Origin: Terrabacter tumescens
Lineage (GTDB): Bacteria > Actinomycetota > Actinomycetes > Actinomycetales > Dermatophilaceae
Assembly: GCF_014646815.1 (NCBI RefSeq)
Contig: NZ_BMNZ01000007.1
Location: 62,001-126,000 of the forward strand
Direction: 5' to 3'
DNA: 64,000 nucleotides
Every line of letters starts with the position of its first letter. The stretch's first letter is position 1. Below, piece by piece: positions 7,626 through 17,225 of the stretch. Under the pieces are notes generated by a model, which was not told where the DNA came from, did not search any database, and was given only the letters and a program-made list of their open reading frames with translations. Made by a program: the position numbers and the translations under genes.

Positions 7626-9575
7626 GTGTCAGACGTCGTGACCGGATCGGCGCACGAGCGCGCCCGTCGAGCCCTGGACGACCAGGGGTCTGCCGACGAC
7701 CTGCTGGAGCAGGACGACGCGCAGGACGCCGAGCAGGACGCCGAGCTCGACCGGCCTCACTGGCTGGTCCGCGACCCGCTCCGCACGGCCGTCGTCGCCA
7801 TCACCGTGCTGGCGCTGGCGGTCCGTCTCAGCGTGCTCAAGGACAGCTTCTTCATCACCGACGACTTCATGCTCAGTGCCCGGGCCATGGAGAACGACTT
7901 CGGCTGGGGCTACCTCACCCGCGTGCACACCGGGCACTTCGAGCCCATCGGCTTCGCGGTCATGTGGCTCCTGGCGCACTACGCCCCGCTCAGCTGGGGC
8001 TGGACCGTGGTGCTCATCGTCGCCGCCCAGGTCATCCTGGCCGTCGTCGTGTGGAAGCTGCTCGTCGAGCTCTTCGATCGCCGCCTGCTCCTCCTCGTGC
8101 CGTTCAGCATCTTCTGCCTGACACCGCTGACGATGCCCGCGTTCACCTGGCTCGCCGCTGCGATCATCTGGCTGCCGCTCATGATCGCCATCAGCGGCGC
8201 CCTGCGCTGGCACACGCGCTACGTGCGCACGGGCCGCCCGCTCCATGCCCTCTGGGCCACGCTGTGGTTCGTCATGGGTCTCGCCAGCTTCGAGAAGATC
8301 GCGGTCTACCTGCCCTTCGTCGTCGTCTTCACGCTCGCGGTCGCGCCCGAGACCGCGGTCAACCGAGCCTCCCTCTGGGCCCTGCTGAAGCGGACCCGCT
8401 GGGTGTGGGTCGGGTATGCCGTGACGACCGTGGCCTACCTCGTGCTCTACGTGCCCGGCGTGCGCAGCGCCGGCAACGACTCCCCCGTCACGGCGCCCTC
8501 GATGGCGCCCCTGTCCGACTTCGCCTTCCTCAGCGTGTTCCGCACCTTCGTCCCCGGCGTCTTCGGCGGCCCCTGGGACTGGCAGCCGACCAGCTACGCG
8601 CTGGCGATCGTCGACTCCCCTCGGGCGTTCGACTGGCTGCTGTGGATCCTTGCCGGTCTCGTCGTCGTGGCGTCATTGGCGCTGCGGCGCAACGTCGGCC
8701 GGTTCTGGCTGGCCCTGCTCGTCTACCTCGGCGGCTCGATCGCCACGGTCGCTGCCGGGCGCGTCGCCTACGGCGGCTCGATCGTGGCGCTGGAGACGCG
8801 CTACCTCGCCGACGCGGTGATCCCGCTGGTCGTGACGCTCGGGGCGTGCCTCATGCCGCTGCGCGGGGAGCGTCGCCCCTGGACGCCGACAGCGCGACGG
8901 GCCTTCACCCGCGTCAGCCGGGCCCAGGCGCTGACGGGACTCGCGGTGGTGGGAGTCGTGGTCGTCGCCCTCTCCTTCCACTCGATCGGGGCCTACGCGC
9001 GGTTCAGCACGAACAACCCGGCCCGCGCCTTCGTCACCAACACCGTCGACTCCCTCGAGGCACTGCCCGACACGGCCGAGATCTACGACACCGAGGTGCC
9101 CGGCCAGATCATCGGTCCGCTCTTCGCGCAGTACAACACCGTGAGCCGCTACCTCAGCCCGCTCGTCGGGGCGCAGGGGCGGGACGAGCTCTACAGCCGC
9201 AGCGTGTTCCACGACCCCTACGTCCTCAACGCGGCCGGATCGCTCGTCCCCATGAAGATCTCGCCCGCCGCCACCTCGAGCCCGCGTCCCAACGGCTGCT
9301 ACGGCGTGCGCAACGGCCGGGTGACCGTCCCGCTGACCCAGAAGCTCTACCGCTGGGGCTGGGCCGTCCGCATCGGCTACCTCGCCGACGGCGACACGAC
9401 GGGCACCGTCAGCCTCGGCAAGGACAGCCGGCAGTTCCCCATCACCAAGGGTCTCGGTGAGGTCATCGTCTCGCTCGTCGGCGAGGGCGACGCCCTGCGC
9501 TTCACCGGCATCCCCCCGGGCGTGAACTTCTGTGTCGGCGATGCCCAGGTCGGCTTCGCCACCCCCTCGCGATGA
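7626..9575 (+). CDS. Polytopic membrane protein, probably GT-C-type glycosyltransferase
   Basis: A 649-residue protein with an acidic N-terminus of about 50 residues and then roughly ten or more membrane segments up to about residue 460, followed by a soluble C-terminal part. The early loop DSFFITDDFMLSARAMEND, directly after the first membrane segment, has the paired acidic residues typical of GT-C glycosyltransferases that use polyprenyl-phosphate sugars. The GTG at 7626 follows GGAGGGG at good spacing. The stop overlaps the acyltransferase start (ATGA), so the two form an operon. The donor sugar is unknown; O-antigen-ligase-like or purely structural roles are not excluded. Confidence 0.7.
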   Translation: MSDVVTGSAHERARRALDDQGSADDLLEQDDAQDAEQDAELDRPHWLVRDPLRTAVVAITVLALAVRLSVLKDSFFITDDFMLSARAMENDFGWGYLTRVHTGHFEPIGFAVMWLLAHYAPLSWGWTVVLIVAAQVILAVVVWKLLVELFDRRLLLLVPFSIFCLTPLTMPAFTWLAAAIIWLPLMIAISGALRWHTRYVRTGRPLHALWATLWFVMGLASFEKIAVYLPFVVVFTLAVAPETAVNRASLWALLKRTRWVWVGYAVTTVAYLVLYVPGVRSAGNDSPVTAPSMAPLSDFAFLSVFRTFVPGVFGGPWDWQPTSYALAIVDSPRAFDWLLWILAGLVVVASLALRRNVGRFWLALLVYLGGSIATVAAGRVAYGGSIVALETRYLADAVIPLVVTLGACLMPLRGERRPWTPTARRAFTRVSRAQALTGLAVVGVVVVALSFHSIGAYARFSTNNPARAFVTNTVDSLEALPDTAEIYDTEVPGQIIGPLFAQYNTVSRYLSPLVGAQGRDELYSRSVFHDPYVLNAAGSLVPMKISPAATSSPRPNGCYGVRNGRVTVPLTQKLYRWGWAVRIGYLADGDTTGTVSLGKDSRQFPITKGLGEVIVSLVGEGDALRFTGIPPGVNFCVGDAQVGFATPSR

Positions 9576-10777
9576 GCCGGCACCCCAGCGAAACCCAGGT
9601 CCGCACCCGCTTCCGCGCCCTCGACGGGCTGCGCCTCGTGGGGGCTCTCGCGGTCCTGACCACCCACGTCGGCTTCGACAGCGGCGACTCGCTGCGCGGC
9701 CCGTTCGCCGGCATCCTGTCGCGTCTCGACGCGGGCGTGGCGCTCTTCTTCGTCGTCTCGGGCTTCCTGCTCTTCCGGCCGCACGCGATGGGCCACCTGC
9801 AGCAGCGCTCCAGACCGGGCACCACGGCCTACCTCGTCCGCCGGGCGGCGCGGATCCTCCCCGTCCTCTGGATCGCCGTGGCCGCCGCCTTCGTCCTGCT
9901 GCGCGACGGGCGACCGCTCGGTGACTACGTGGCCCACGCGCTGCTCGTCCAGATCTACGTCGGTACGCCACTGACGCCGGGGCTGACCCAGCTCTGGAGC
10001 CTCGCGACGGAGGTGCTCTTCTACCTCGTCCTGCCCCTCCTGGCCCTCGCCGCGTGCCGCGGGCCCCGCGACCGACGCTGGCTGCGTCGCGTGACGCTCG
10101 CCGCCGGGGTCCTCGTGATCGTCGGACCGGTGTGGATGGCCGTCGCGACGGCGACGGGACACGCGCAGTCGCGTCTCTGGCTGCCCGGGTTCGTGGGCTG
10201 GTTCGCCGCCGGGATGCTGCTCGCCGCGTGGCACGCCGCACGCAGCACCGGCGTCCTCGGCCCGGGACGCCTCGACGTCGTCGCGCGCTACCCCGGCACG
10301 GTGTGGTCGCTCGCGGCCGTCGTCTTCCTGCTCTCGACGACCCCGCTCGCGGGCCCGCTCGACCTGTCCGAGCCGTCTCCCGGGCAGGCGGCCGTCAAGA
10401 ACCTGCTGTATGCCGTGCTCGGTCTGCTCGTCGTGCTCCCGACCGTGGCCACGGTGGCGCCGGCCACCGAGCCGCGCTCGGTGGCCGCCCTCGGTGGGCG
10501 CGTCGGAGCCTGGCTCGGCGAGTTCTCCTACGGTGTCTTCGCCTATCACGTCATCGTCCTGGCCCTGGTCGGCCGATGGCTGTCGCTGCCGAGCTTCGGC
10601 GGCGCGTTCTGGCTGCGTTGGCTGCTCACGGTGGCCATCTCCATCGGCGTCGCCGCGGCCAGTCATGTGCTCGTCGAGCGCCCCGTCATGCGCCGGGCCC
10701 GGACGCTGAGAGCGGGGCGCTCGTCGGCCAGCACCGTCCAGCACGTCGCTGCCACGGCGAGCCACACCAGCACCTGA
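9572..10777 (+). CDS. Acyltransferase 3 family membrane protein
   Basis: A 401-residue integral membrane acyltransferase of the OafA/Acyl_transf_3 type, which transfers acetyl or other acyl groups to exported sugars. The N-terminal FRALDGLRLVGALAVLTTH carries the conserved Arg and His of the first segment. About ten membrane segments and the terminal VLVERPVMRRAR follow, the usual C-terminus of the family. It overlaps the preceding gene by 4 bp. The final 38 or so residues are antisense to the end of the aftD-like gene, a 115-bp convergent overlap. Confidence 0.88.
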   Translation: MSRHPSETQVRTRFRALDGLRLVGALAVLTTHVGFDSGDSLRGPFAGILSRLDAGVALFFVVSGFLLFRPHAMGHLQQRSRPGTTAYLVRRAARILPVLWIAVAAAFVLLRDGRPLGDYVAHALLVQIYVGTPLTPGLTQLWSLATEVLFYLVLPLLALAACRGPRDRRWLRRVTLAAGVLVIVGPVWMAVATATGHAQSRLWLPGFVGWFAAGMLLAAWHAARSTGVLGPGRLDVVARYPGTVWSLAAVVFLLSTTPLAGPLDLSEPSPGQAAVKNLLYAVLGLLVVLPTVATVAPATEPRSVAALGGRVGAWLGEFSYGVFAYHVIVLALVGRWLSLPSFGGAFWLRWLLTVAISIGVAAASHVLVERPVMRRARTLRAGRSSASTVQHVAATASHTST

Positions 10778-13700
10778 AGCAGCGGGCCGCCCACGCCCAG
10801 CCGGCCCGAGGGCCACGGGCTGGCGGCGACGATCGCGGCGGCCACGACCGGACCGGCCGCAGCGGCCACGAGGAGGATCCCCCGTGCGCGCCTGTCGGGC
10901 GTCGTGGCGTCGGATCGGTCGGGTCCGCCGGTCTTGGTGTGCCGCCCGGCCCGGCGTCCGTGGAGGACGAGCCCGACCAGGACCACCGCGACGAGGCCAG
11001 GCCAGCCACCGGCCAGCGCGACCAGCCCGAGCGACGCCACGCCCGCGACCCGACCGCTCGCAGGTCCCACCTGCCGCCCCGTGCCTGACCGGCCCTGCGG
11101 GGCCGGCAGCAGTCCGAGCACGATCCCGACGAGCAGGAGCAGCAGGCCGAGCGCCAGCGCCACCTGGTAGGCGCGGTCCGGGGCGAAGGACGCGGCGAGG
11201 GTCGTCGCCGCGCCGGCCGGCACGACCCAGCCCTGCTGCCAGCCGTTGACGCGGATCGGGGCCAGCGCCGCGCCCGAGGAGGTCGTCGCGGCCCATCCCG
11301 CGTTGTAGTTCTGGGCCACGACGACGACGGACTCGGACGTGCGCCCCGGGACGTCGACGACGAGCTCCGCCGGACCCGGCCGCGAGTGCGCGATGTCGGT
11401 GGTGGTCGCCGACCCGAGGACGTGGTGTCCGCTCACGAGGTCCAGCCGCTGCGGCGCGAACTCGGCCGACGCCTTCGCGTCGACGCGCACCTGTCCGGCG
11501 CCCACGACCACCCGGCCGCCGTCGTCACAGACCTGCCACGTGAGGGGACGGCCGGCGAGGACGTCGCCCACGCGTCCGGACACGGCCGTCAAGTGGGCCG
11601 TGCCGTCGATCCGGAGGGTCGGGCCGAACCCGCACGGCACCCCGGTCTGTGCCGACTGCGGCAGCCTGCCGGCGAGGTCCTCCGCGCCGACGAGCGCGAG
11701 CTCGCTGAAGCCGACGGGGGCGAACGACCTTCGCCCTGTTGCGGAGTCGATGTTGACGAGCAGCCGCACGTCGCCGAACGTCACGCGCACCGAGCGGGTC
11801 CGTGTCGGCGCGAACGTCAGCAGGCCCGACTCGTCGACCCGGCCCGAGACCGTGCGGCCCCCGTCCATGGCCACGTCGACCTTCACCGGTGTCGACGCGG
11901 GCAGCGAGAAGGCCTTGGTGATGCGCACGCCGGACAGCTCGCGGCGCTCGGGCAGCCGCACCTCGAACCACGGAGCCGGGTCGTCGGGGGACGCCACCCA
12001 ACCGGTGCCGTCGTCACCGTCGAGCGCGGCGTCCGGGCGCCCGGCCGGGGCCTGCACGAGTCGGGACGACGCAGATGCCAGCAGCCCGGAGGGCTGGCGC
12101 AGGAGCTTTTCGAGGGCAGGACCGTCGAGCGCGCGCACGGTGCCCGATGCGGCATACCTGGCCGCGGTCGTGCTCTGCCACTCGCGGGACCAACCGGTCT
12201 CCTCCGCGTCCCGGCCGAAGACCGGGGAGCACCAGCTCGTGCGATCAAGTCGGAGGCACTCGCTGCGCGATCGCTTGCCCTCCTCGAGGAGCACGGCGTC
12301 GGGCGCGGGACCGGACGACGGGACGACCGCGACCGGGTCCGGGGCGATGTCCGGCAGGTGGAGCTCCTGGACCGCGAAACCGTTCTCGGCCCCCTTGGCC
12401 ACGCCCACGAGCGTCACGCGGAGCCGGGTCGTCGCCCCGGGCGGCGTGAGGAGCGGCACGGCCGGCCCGGCGAAGACTGACGTGACGGCCGAGCCGGCGT
12501 CGGTGTCGACGCGCACGGCCGTCGGCGCAGCGCCGACGGGCGCCGCCCCCGAGAGGGTGATCGTCGTGCCGGCGACGACGGTGGGCCGCTGCAGCTGTAC
12601 CTCGAGCCACTCGCCCCTCGCCTGGCCGTAGCGTCCACTGACCCACCGCGTGCGCTGGTCCCCGTCGAGAGCGGCCGCCGGGCCGGACCCGGCCCCGATG
12701 CGCAGCGTGGCCGTGGCGTCCGACGCGGACGACGAGGCGGTGACCGCCTTGACCCCTCCCCACCGGAGCACGGTGCGCGGCGCCGCGGCGTCCGAGTCGA
12801 CATCGATGACCCGGCGGCCGCTCCGGCCGGGATCGTCGGGCGTCAGCAGACCCGAGGTGTTGTCGGCCGACGAGCCGAAGTCGACCTCGCGGCGGCGCTG
12901 GCCGTCGGTCACGACGCGGTCCACCGTCCCGGCTGCCACGCCTGCTTCCGGTGCGGCACCTGGGCCGTCACCGCCGAGGAGCACGTCGCGACGGCCTCCG
13001 AGCCCGGCGAGCTGGACGAGGTTCTCCGGGCCGCCCGCGACCTGCGCGAGGCCAGCCAAGGGGGTCAGCCGGACCGTGCTGGGCCGGGCGACCGCGTAGA
13101 TCTCGATGGCCGGCCGCTGCACGAGCGCCCGGTAGTCGACCGTGACCGAGTCCGACTCGCCGTAGGCGCCGGCGGTGGGCCCGAAGGACGCCACGCGCTC
13201 GAGCCCGGAGGCCTCCAGCGCCGCGTTGACCGCGGCAGGCGGCGCACCCTGCGCATCGAGCCGGATCTCGTTGCGCACCAGGACATAGGCGATCCCGGAG
13301 TCCGCGAGGACGGTCTCGAGACCGGCGATCCGCTGGCCGGAGGAGAGTCGGTCCTCGAGCGAGTCCAGCAGTCGGGTCGCTCCCGCCGATCCCAGGGGGA
13401 CGGCGTCGCGGACGACGAACGAACGTCCGGCCAGGGCCTGGAGCGGTTCGTCCTTCGTCGACCCCCACGTCAGGTCGCTGAAGCCTGCTGACGGGGTCAC
13501 GAGGACCGCGCCCTCGGCAGGCTGCGCGTCGAGCCACGCAGCGGCGGCGCGCCAGTGGTCGGGGATGGCCCGGTAGCCCTCGGGTCTGGCGAAGGAGACG
13601 CCGACCGCTGGCGCCGCCGCCATGACGACGAGCGACCCGGCGAGGACCGCCGGCAGGAGAGCCCGGACGCGTGGCGCCAGGGGCAGCGAGGTGCGCTCCA

Positions 13701-14949
13701 CCACCTCGACGGCGCGAGCGACCCCGTGCCCCAGCCCGATCGCGAGCGGCACCGCCACGACGAGCTCGAACTTGTGCGTGTTGCGCAAGGGGGCAAGTGC
13801 CCCGTCAAGCAGGCCTTGCACACCGTCCGCGAAGGGCCAGGCGCCCGAGCCGACGTGCCCCAGGGTGACGAGCGAGAGCCCGGTCACGAGCGCGAGCACG
13901 AGGAACGGCCGCTCGCGGCCGCGGCGAAGGGCCAGTCCGAGGAGACCGAGCCCGGCCACGAGGGCCGTGGCGAGGATGAGCAGCGGAGAGGTGACGTAGA
14001 GCCAGCCCACCGGCCAGGACGGGCCGGTCGGGGTCGCCAGGAACCCCAGCCAGGGGGTCGTGCCGCGCAACGCCTCGAACGGGCTCGCGGTCCCTGTCGT
14101 CGTCGCGGCGTCCTCGATCCACGACAGGAACGGCGGCGACCAGCGCCCGAGGACGAGCAGGGGGGCCACCCACCAGGCCGACACGAGGACCACGACGCCG
14201 GCCCACGCGGCGGACAGCCGGAGCAGGCTGCGGTCCCACCGCCGGGTGAGGAGCCAGACGGCGGGCAGCACGAGCACGGCGCCGGAGGCGACGGCGTTGA
14301 CGCCACCGACGAGGGCGAGGGCGAGACCGGAGCGGGTCGCTCGCCACCGGGTCGTCCGGTCGGGGACGACCAGCGGCCAGAGGACCCAGGGGGCGAGGGC
14401 GAGGGGCCACACCTCGACCGAGGTGATGGCCACCTCGCTGAGCATGCGGGGGCTGAGCGCGAAGCACACGGCGGCCACGAGTCGCGCCCACGGGTTCGTG
14501 ACGCCGAAGGCCCGGGTCAGGCGCCACATGCCGAGCAGGGCGACCGTCATCACGGTCGTCCACCACAGCCGTTGCGCCACCCAGTCCGGCACCCCGACGA
14601 GGTCGAGCACGAGGTGGAAGGGCCCGACCGGGAAGAGGTAGCCGTAGGCCTGGTTCTGCAGCTGCCCGAGGGCGCCCTGGGGGTCCCACAGGTGCAGGGC
14701 CCGCAGCAGGAAGCCACCCGGGTCGGCGGTCAGGTCGAGCTTGGTGTCGGGCACGACGAGCCCGGGCGACTGCCGGAAGCAGATGGCCGCGAGGCCGATG
14801 ACGACGGCGACGAGGCGCAGCCGCCAGACGAGGCGCGGCGCGGGACCGTGGTCTTCGGGCACCGGTGCTGCGTCCGGCACCCGTCCTGCGTCCTGCGCCG
14901 TGGCCTCGGGGCGGGCGAGGCCGACAGCAGCCGCACCCGCGCCGGTCAT
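10663..14949 (-). CDS. Alpha-(1->3)-arabinofuranosyltransferase family protein (AftD/DUF3367)
   Basis: A 1428-residue envelope glycosyltransferase. The N-terminal half is a GT-C membrane domain with the AftD signature PDTKLDLTADPGGF (residues 67-80) after the first membrane segment, and RNTHKFELVVAVPLAIGLGH later. The centre carries discoidin-like carbohydrate-binding modules (for example RTRWVSGRYGQARGEWLEVQ). Further membrane segments lie near the C-terminus. Mycobacterial AftD, of similar length, adds arabinofuranose to arabinogalactan and lipoarabinomannan. The ATG at 14949 follows GAGGAAG and overlaps the methyltransferase stop by 4 bp. The long frame upstream belongs to other genes. Acceptor glycan here is unknown. 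Confidence 0.88.
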   Translation of the reverse strand: MTGAGAAAVGLARPEATAQDAGRVPDAAPVPEDHGPAPRLVWRLRLVAVVIGLAAICFRQSPGLVVPDTKLDLTADPGGFLLRALHLWDPQGALGQLQNQAYGYLFPVGPFHLVLDLVGVPDWVAQRLWWTTVMTVALLGMWRLTRAFGVTNPWARLVAAVCFALSPRMLSEVAITSVEVWPLALAPWVLWPLVVPDRTTRWRATRSGLALALVGGVNAVASGAVLVLPAVWLLTRRWDRSLLRLSAAWAGVVVLVSAWWVAPLLVLGRWSPPFLSWIEDAATTTGTASPFEALRGTTPWLGFLATPTGPSWPVGWLYVTSPLLILATALVAGLGLLGLALRRGRERPFLVLALVTGLSLVTLGHVGSGAWPFADGVQGLLDGALAPLRNTHKFELVVAVPLAIGLGHGVARAVEVVERTSLPLAPRVRALLPAVLAGSLVVMAAAPAVGVSFARPEGYRAIPDHWRAAAAWLDAQPAEGAVLVTPSAGFSDLTWGSTKDEPLQALAGRSFVVRDAVPLGSAGATRLLDSLEDRLSSGQRIAGLETVLADSGIAYVLVRNEIRLDAQGAPPAAVNAALEASGLERVASFGPTAGAYGESDSVTVDYRALVQRPAIEIYAVARPSTVRLTPLAGLAQVAGGPENLVQLAGLGGRRDVLLGGDGPGAAPEAGVAAGTVDRVVTDGQRRREVDFGSSADNTSGLLTPDDPGRSGRRVIDVDSDAAAPRTVLRWGGVKAVTASSSASDATATLRIGAGSGPAAALDGDQRTRWVSGRYGQARGEWLEVQLQRPTVVAGTTITLSGAAPVGAAPTAVRVDTDAGSAVTSVFAGPAVPLLTPPGATTRLRVTLVGVAKGAENGFAVQELHLPDIAPDPVAVVPSSGPAPDAVLLEEGKRSRSECLRLDRTSWCSPVFGRDAEETGWSREWQSTTAARYAASGTVRALDGPALEKLLRQPSGLLASASSRLVQAPAGRPDAALDGDDGTGWVASPDDPAPWFEVRLPERRELSGVRITKAFSLPASTPVKVDVAMDGGRTVSGRVDESGLLTFAPTRTRSVRVTFGDVRLLVNIDSATGRRSFAPVGFSELALVGAEDLAGRLPQSAQTGVPCGFGPTLRIDGTAHLTAVSGRVGDVLAGRPLTWQVCDDGGRVVVGAGQVRVDAKASAEFAPQRLDLVSGHHVLGSATTTDIAHSRPGPAELVVDVPGRTSESVVVVAQNYNAGWAATTSSGAALAPIRVNGWQQGWVVPAGAATTLAASFAPDRAYQVALALGLLLLLVGIVLGLLPAPQGRSGTGRQVGPASGRVAGVASLGLVALAGGWPGLVAVVLVGLVLHGRRAGRHTKTGGPDRSDATTPDRRARGILLVAAAAGPVVAAAIVAASPWPSGRLGVGGPLLQVLVWLAVAATCWTVLADERPALSVRARRMTGRSTST

Positions 14950-15719
14950 CGCTTCCTCAGGACCAGGACGGCGTTCCACGAGACGACCTCGCGCAGCCCG
15001 GGGACCCGCACCACCCACGTGGCCCAGCGAGGGTGGTACCTCGGCAGCACCTCGACGACGTCGACCAGGCCGCGCCGCTGCGCATCTGCGAGCCAGCGCG
15101 TCATGCGCTGCACCGAGCACGCGAAGAGGGTGCGGCCGAAGTCGTTCTTCGGACGCTTGCCGAGCCGCGCGGCATACCGGTCCGCGGCACGACGCCCGCC
15201 GAGGTAGTGCCACGGCGCGGTCTCGTGCCCACCCCACGGCGAGAGCCACGGCGTCCACGAGATGACGACGGTTCCACCCGGCCGGGCCACGCGGACCATC
15301 TCCTCGGCCATCGCCTCCGGTTCGGGGACGTGCTCGAGGACGTTGCTGGAGTAGGCGACGTCGACCGAGCCGGTGGCGATCGGCAGCGCGAGCCCCGAGG
15401 CGCGCAGCATGTTGGCGCCCACCGACCCGCGGGCGGTCAGCTCGCCGACGTCGGGGTCGACACCGGCGTAGCGCGCACCGGCGTCGGCGAACGCGTCCGC
15501 GAAGTAGCCCGGCCCGCCGCCGACGTCGAGGACGACGGCACCGTCGAGGTCGGTCCACCGACGTAGCTCGCGGATCGAGTCCAGCGCGAGCAACGAGTAG
15601 AAGTGGTCGGGGTCGGACTGCTCCACGCGGAAGGCCCGGAAGAGCTGGAGCGAGCGTCGGAGCGTCCCCGCGGGTGCGAGGTGGTGCTCACGCGGCGCGC
15701 TCGGCGTCGGCGAGGTCAT
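14946..15719 (-). CDS. SAM-dependent methyltransferase (class I), glycan-cluster member
   Basis: A 257-residue methyltransferase with motif I VLDVGGGPGYFADAF, acidic GVDPD after strand two, SVDVAYSSNVLEHVPEPEAM and VARPGGTVVISWTPWLSPWG. It overlaps both neighbours by 4 bp (ATGA): the glycosyltransferase upstream and the AftD-like gene downstream. It probably methylates a sugar or lipid intermediate of the same glycan, which is inference from context only. Confidence 0.85.
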   Translation of the reverse strand: MTSPTPSAPREHHLAPAGTLRRSLQLFRAFRVEQSDPDHFYSLLALDSIRELRRWTDLDGAVVLDVGGGPGYFADAFADAGARYAGVDPDVGELTARGSVGANMLRASGLALPIATGSVDVAYSSNVLEHVPEPEAMAEEMVRVARPGGTVVISWTPWLSPWGGHETAPWHYLGGRRAADRYAARLGKRPKNDFGRTLFACSVQRMTRWLADAQRRGLVDVVEVLPRYHPRWATWVVRVPGLREVVSWNAVLVLRKR

Positions 15720-16873
15720 GCGCTGGCGACCTCGGGCTGCTCGACGACGTCGGACCTGCGCCCGGCCACCGAGGTCCGCGCGACGGAGGTCAGCAGCGCG
15801 TCCCACGCGACGACGGCGGACTCCCACGTGTGCAGGGCTGCGTGGTCGCGGGCCCGGGCACCGAGCGCCTCGCGGGCAGCGGCGTCGTCGAGGAGCCTGA
15901 CCGCGTGCTCGACCATCCCGTCGACGTCGTCGACGAGGATCCCGGTCCGACCGTCGACGATCGACTCGGACAGTCCCCCCGCGCCGTGGTGCGCGATCGT
16001 GGGCACGCCGTGCGATGCGGCCTCGACGACGTTGAGTCCCCATCCCTCCTTGGCGCTCGGGGCGAGGGCGACCCAGGCCCGCGACAGCTCGCGGTGCTTG
16101 GTCACCTCGTCGACGTAGCCGAGGAAGTGGACCGCGTCGGCCATCCCGGCCTCGGTGACGTGCTGCTCGACCCGCTCGCGCCACCAGCCGTCGCCGATGA
16201 TGCGCAGCTCGGCGTCCGGGAGGGTCTGTCGGACCCGTGCCAGCACGTCGACGGCGAGCTCGACCCGCTTGTGCGGCACGAGTCGCCCGAGGACCACCAG
16301 GGTGGGACGCATCGCACGGGAGAGGCCGAGGGCCATCGGCCGGTCGGTGCCGTTGTGGATGACGCGGATGTCGGCCGCCCGCACGCCGAGCTCGGCCAGC
16401 TCGTCACGGCTGCGTCCGGACACCGTGACGTACTGGCGGCCGCGGTAGACGCGCGGCGAGACGCGGGACTCGAGGAACCAGCCGACCCTGGCCATGAGCG
16501 GTCCGAAGACGACCGGCCACTGCTCCCGGTGGACGTGGTGGACCAGGGATACGACCGGTGCCGGGGTGGCGAAGGGCGTCCAGAACGGCAGACCGTTCTG
16601 GGTGTCGATCACGACGTCGTGGGCACCGTGCAGGCGGGCGTCGCGTCGGAGGGCTCGCAGGGCCTGCGGGTAGACGCTCGACCGACCGCCCCGGCGCACG
16701 ATGCGATAGCCGTCGAGCTGCTCCTCGGGCGCCGCGCCCTCGTGGGCGGCGCAGAAGAGCGTGACGTCGTGGCCGAGCCGGGCCAGTCCGGCACTCACCG
16801 TCTGGGCGTAGCGTTCGGCGCCGCCCCCTTCGGGGTGCGTGAGGTCGCGCCAGTTGAGCAGGGCGATGCGCAT
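15716..16873 (-). CDS. Glycosyltransferase family 4 (GT-B fold)
   Basis: A 385-residue cytoplasmic glycosyltransferase. The N-terminal Rossmann part starts with MRIALLNWRDLTHPEGGGAERY, a glycine-rich acceptor loop. The C-terminal half carries VVLGRLVPHKRVEL and the GT4 donor-binding motif PSAKEGWGLNVVEAASHGVP with two Glu residues spaced as in the EX7E motif. It is the second gene of an operon running DUF2613, GT4, methyltransferase, AftD-like. Donor and acceptor are not evident. Confidence 0.9.
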   Translation of the reverse strand: MRIALLNWRDLTHPEGGGAERYAQTVSAGLARLGHDVTLFCAAHEGAAPEEQLDGYRIVRRGGRSSVYPQALRALRRDARLHGAHDVVIDTQNGLPFWTPFATPAPVVSLVHHVHREQWPVVFGPLMARVGWFLESRVSPRVYRGRQYVTVSGRSRDELAELGVRAADIRVIHNGTDRPMALGLSRAMRPTLVVLGRLVPHKRVELAVDVLARVRQTLPDAELRIIGDGWWRERVEQHVTEAGMADAVHFLGYVDEVTKHRELSRAWVALAPSAKEGWGLNVVEAASHGVPTIAHHGAGGLSESIVDGRTGILVDDVDGMVEHAVRLLDDAAAREALGARARDHAALHTWESAVVAWDALLTSVARTSVAGRRSDVVEQPEVASA

Positions 16874-16913
16874 GAGCGTCGTCGATCAGCGTGGAGAAGA
16901 GGGGTGCGGCGGT

Positions 16914-17111
16914 TCAGCCGCCGTACTGGATGACCTGGCTCGGCTCGACCGGGGACCGGGGGCCGGTCTCGACGGCACGGCTGTCGTTGGGGCCGGACGT
17001 CGACACCACGGTCGTGACGGCCACCGCAGCGGCACCGCCGCCGAGCACCACGCAGATGACGCCGATGATCGCCCCGGAAACCGCGCCGCGGTCACGCCTG
17101 CCCTTGAACAC
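16914..17111 (-). CDS. DUF2613 small membrane protein
   Basis: A 65-residue protein with one hydrophobic segment (about 12-36, SGAIIGVICVVLGGGAAAVAV) and a short external tail ending in QYGG, as in the DUF2613 family. A DUF2613 member (Rv0236A) lies next to aftD in Mycobacterium tuberculosis, so the linkage seen here supports the call. The start is GTG at 17111 with GAGAGGGAG upstream. It may be a small partner or stabiliser of the transferase; no function is established. Confidence 0.75.
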   Translation of the reverse strand: MFKGRRDRGAVSGAIIGVICVVLGGGAAAVAVTTVVSTSGPNDSRAVETGPRSPVEPSQVIQYGG

Positions 17112-17225
17112 GTCGTCGACTCCCTCTCAGGCACGCCGCCGTGGCGTGACTACTCGCGAGTATGTTAGCGGCGAATCGCCGCGGTGCAAGCACAAGCGTC
17201 CGGCGGGTTCGGGACCGGCGCCGAC

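Noticed and set aside
10663-15558. N-terminal extension of the AftD-like protein by about 200 residues
   Set aside because: The extension is antisense-frame translation of the methyltransferase gene; the ATG at 14949 has a ribosome binding site and ATGA overlap.
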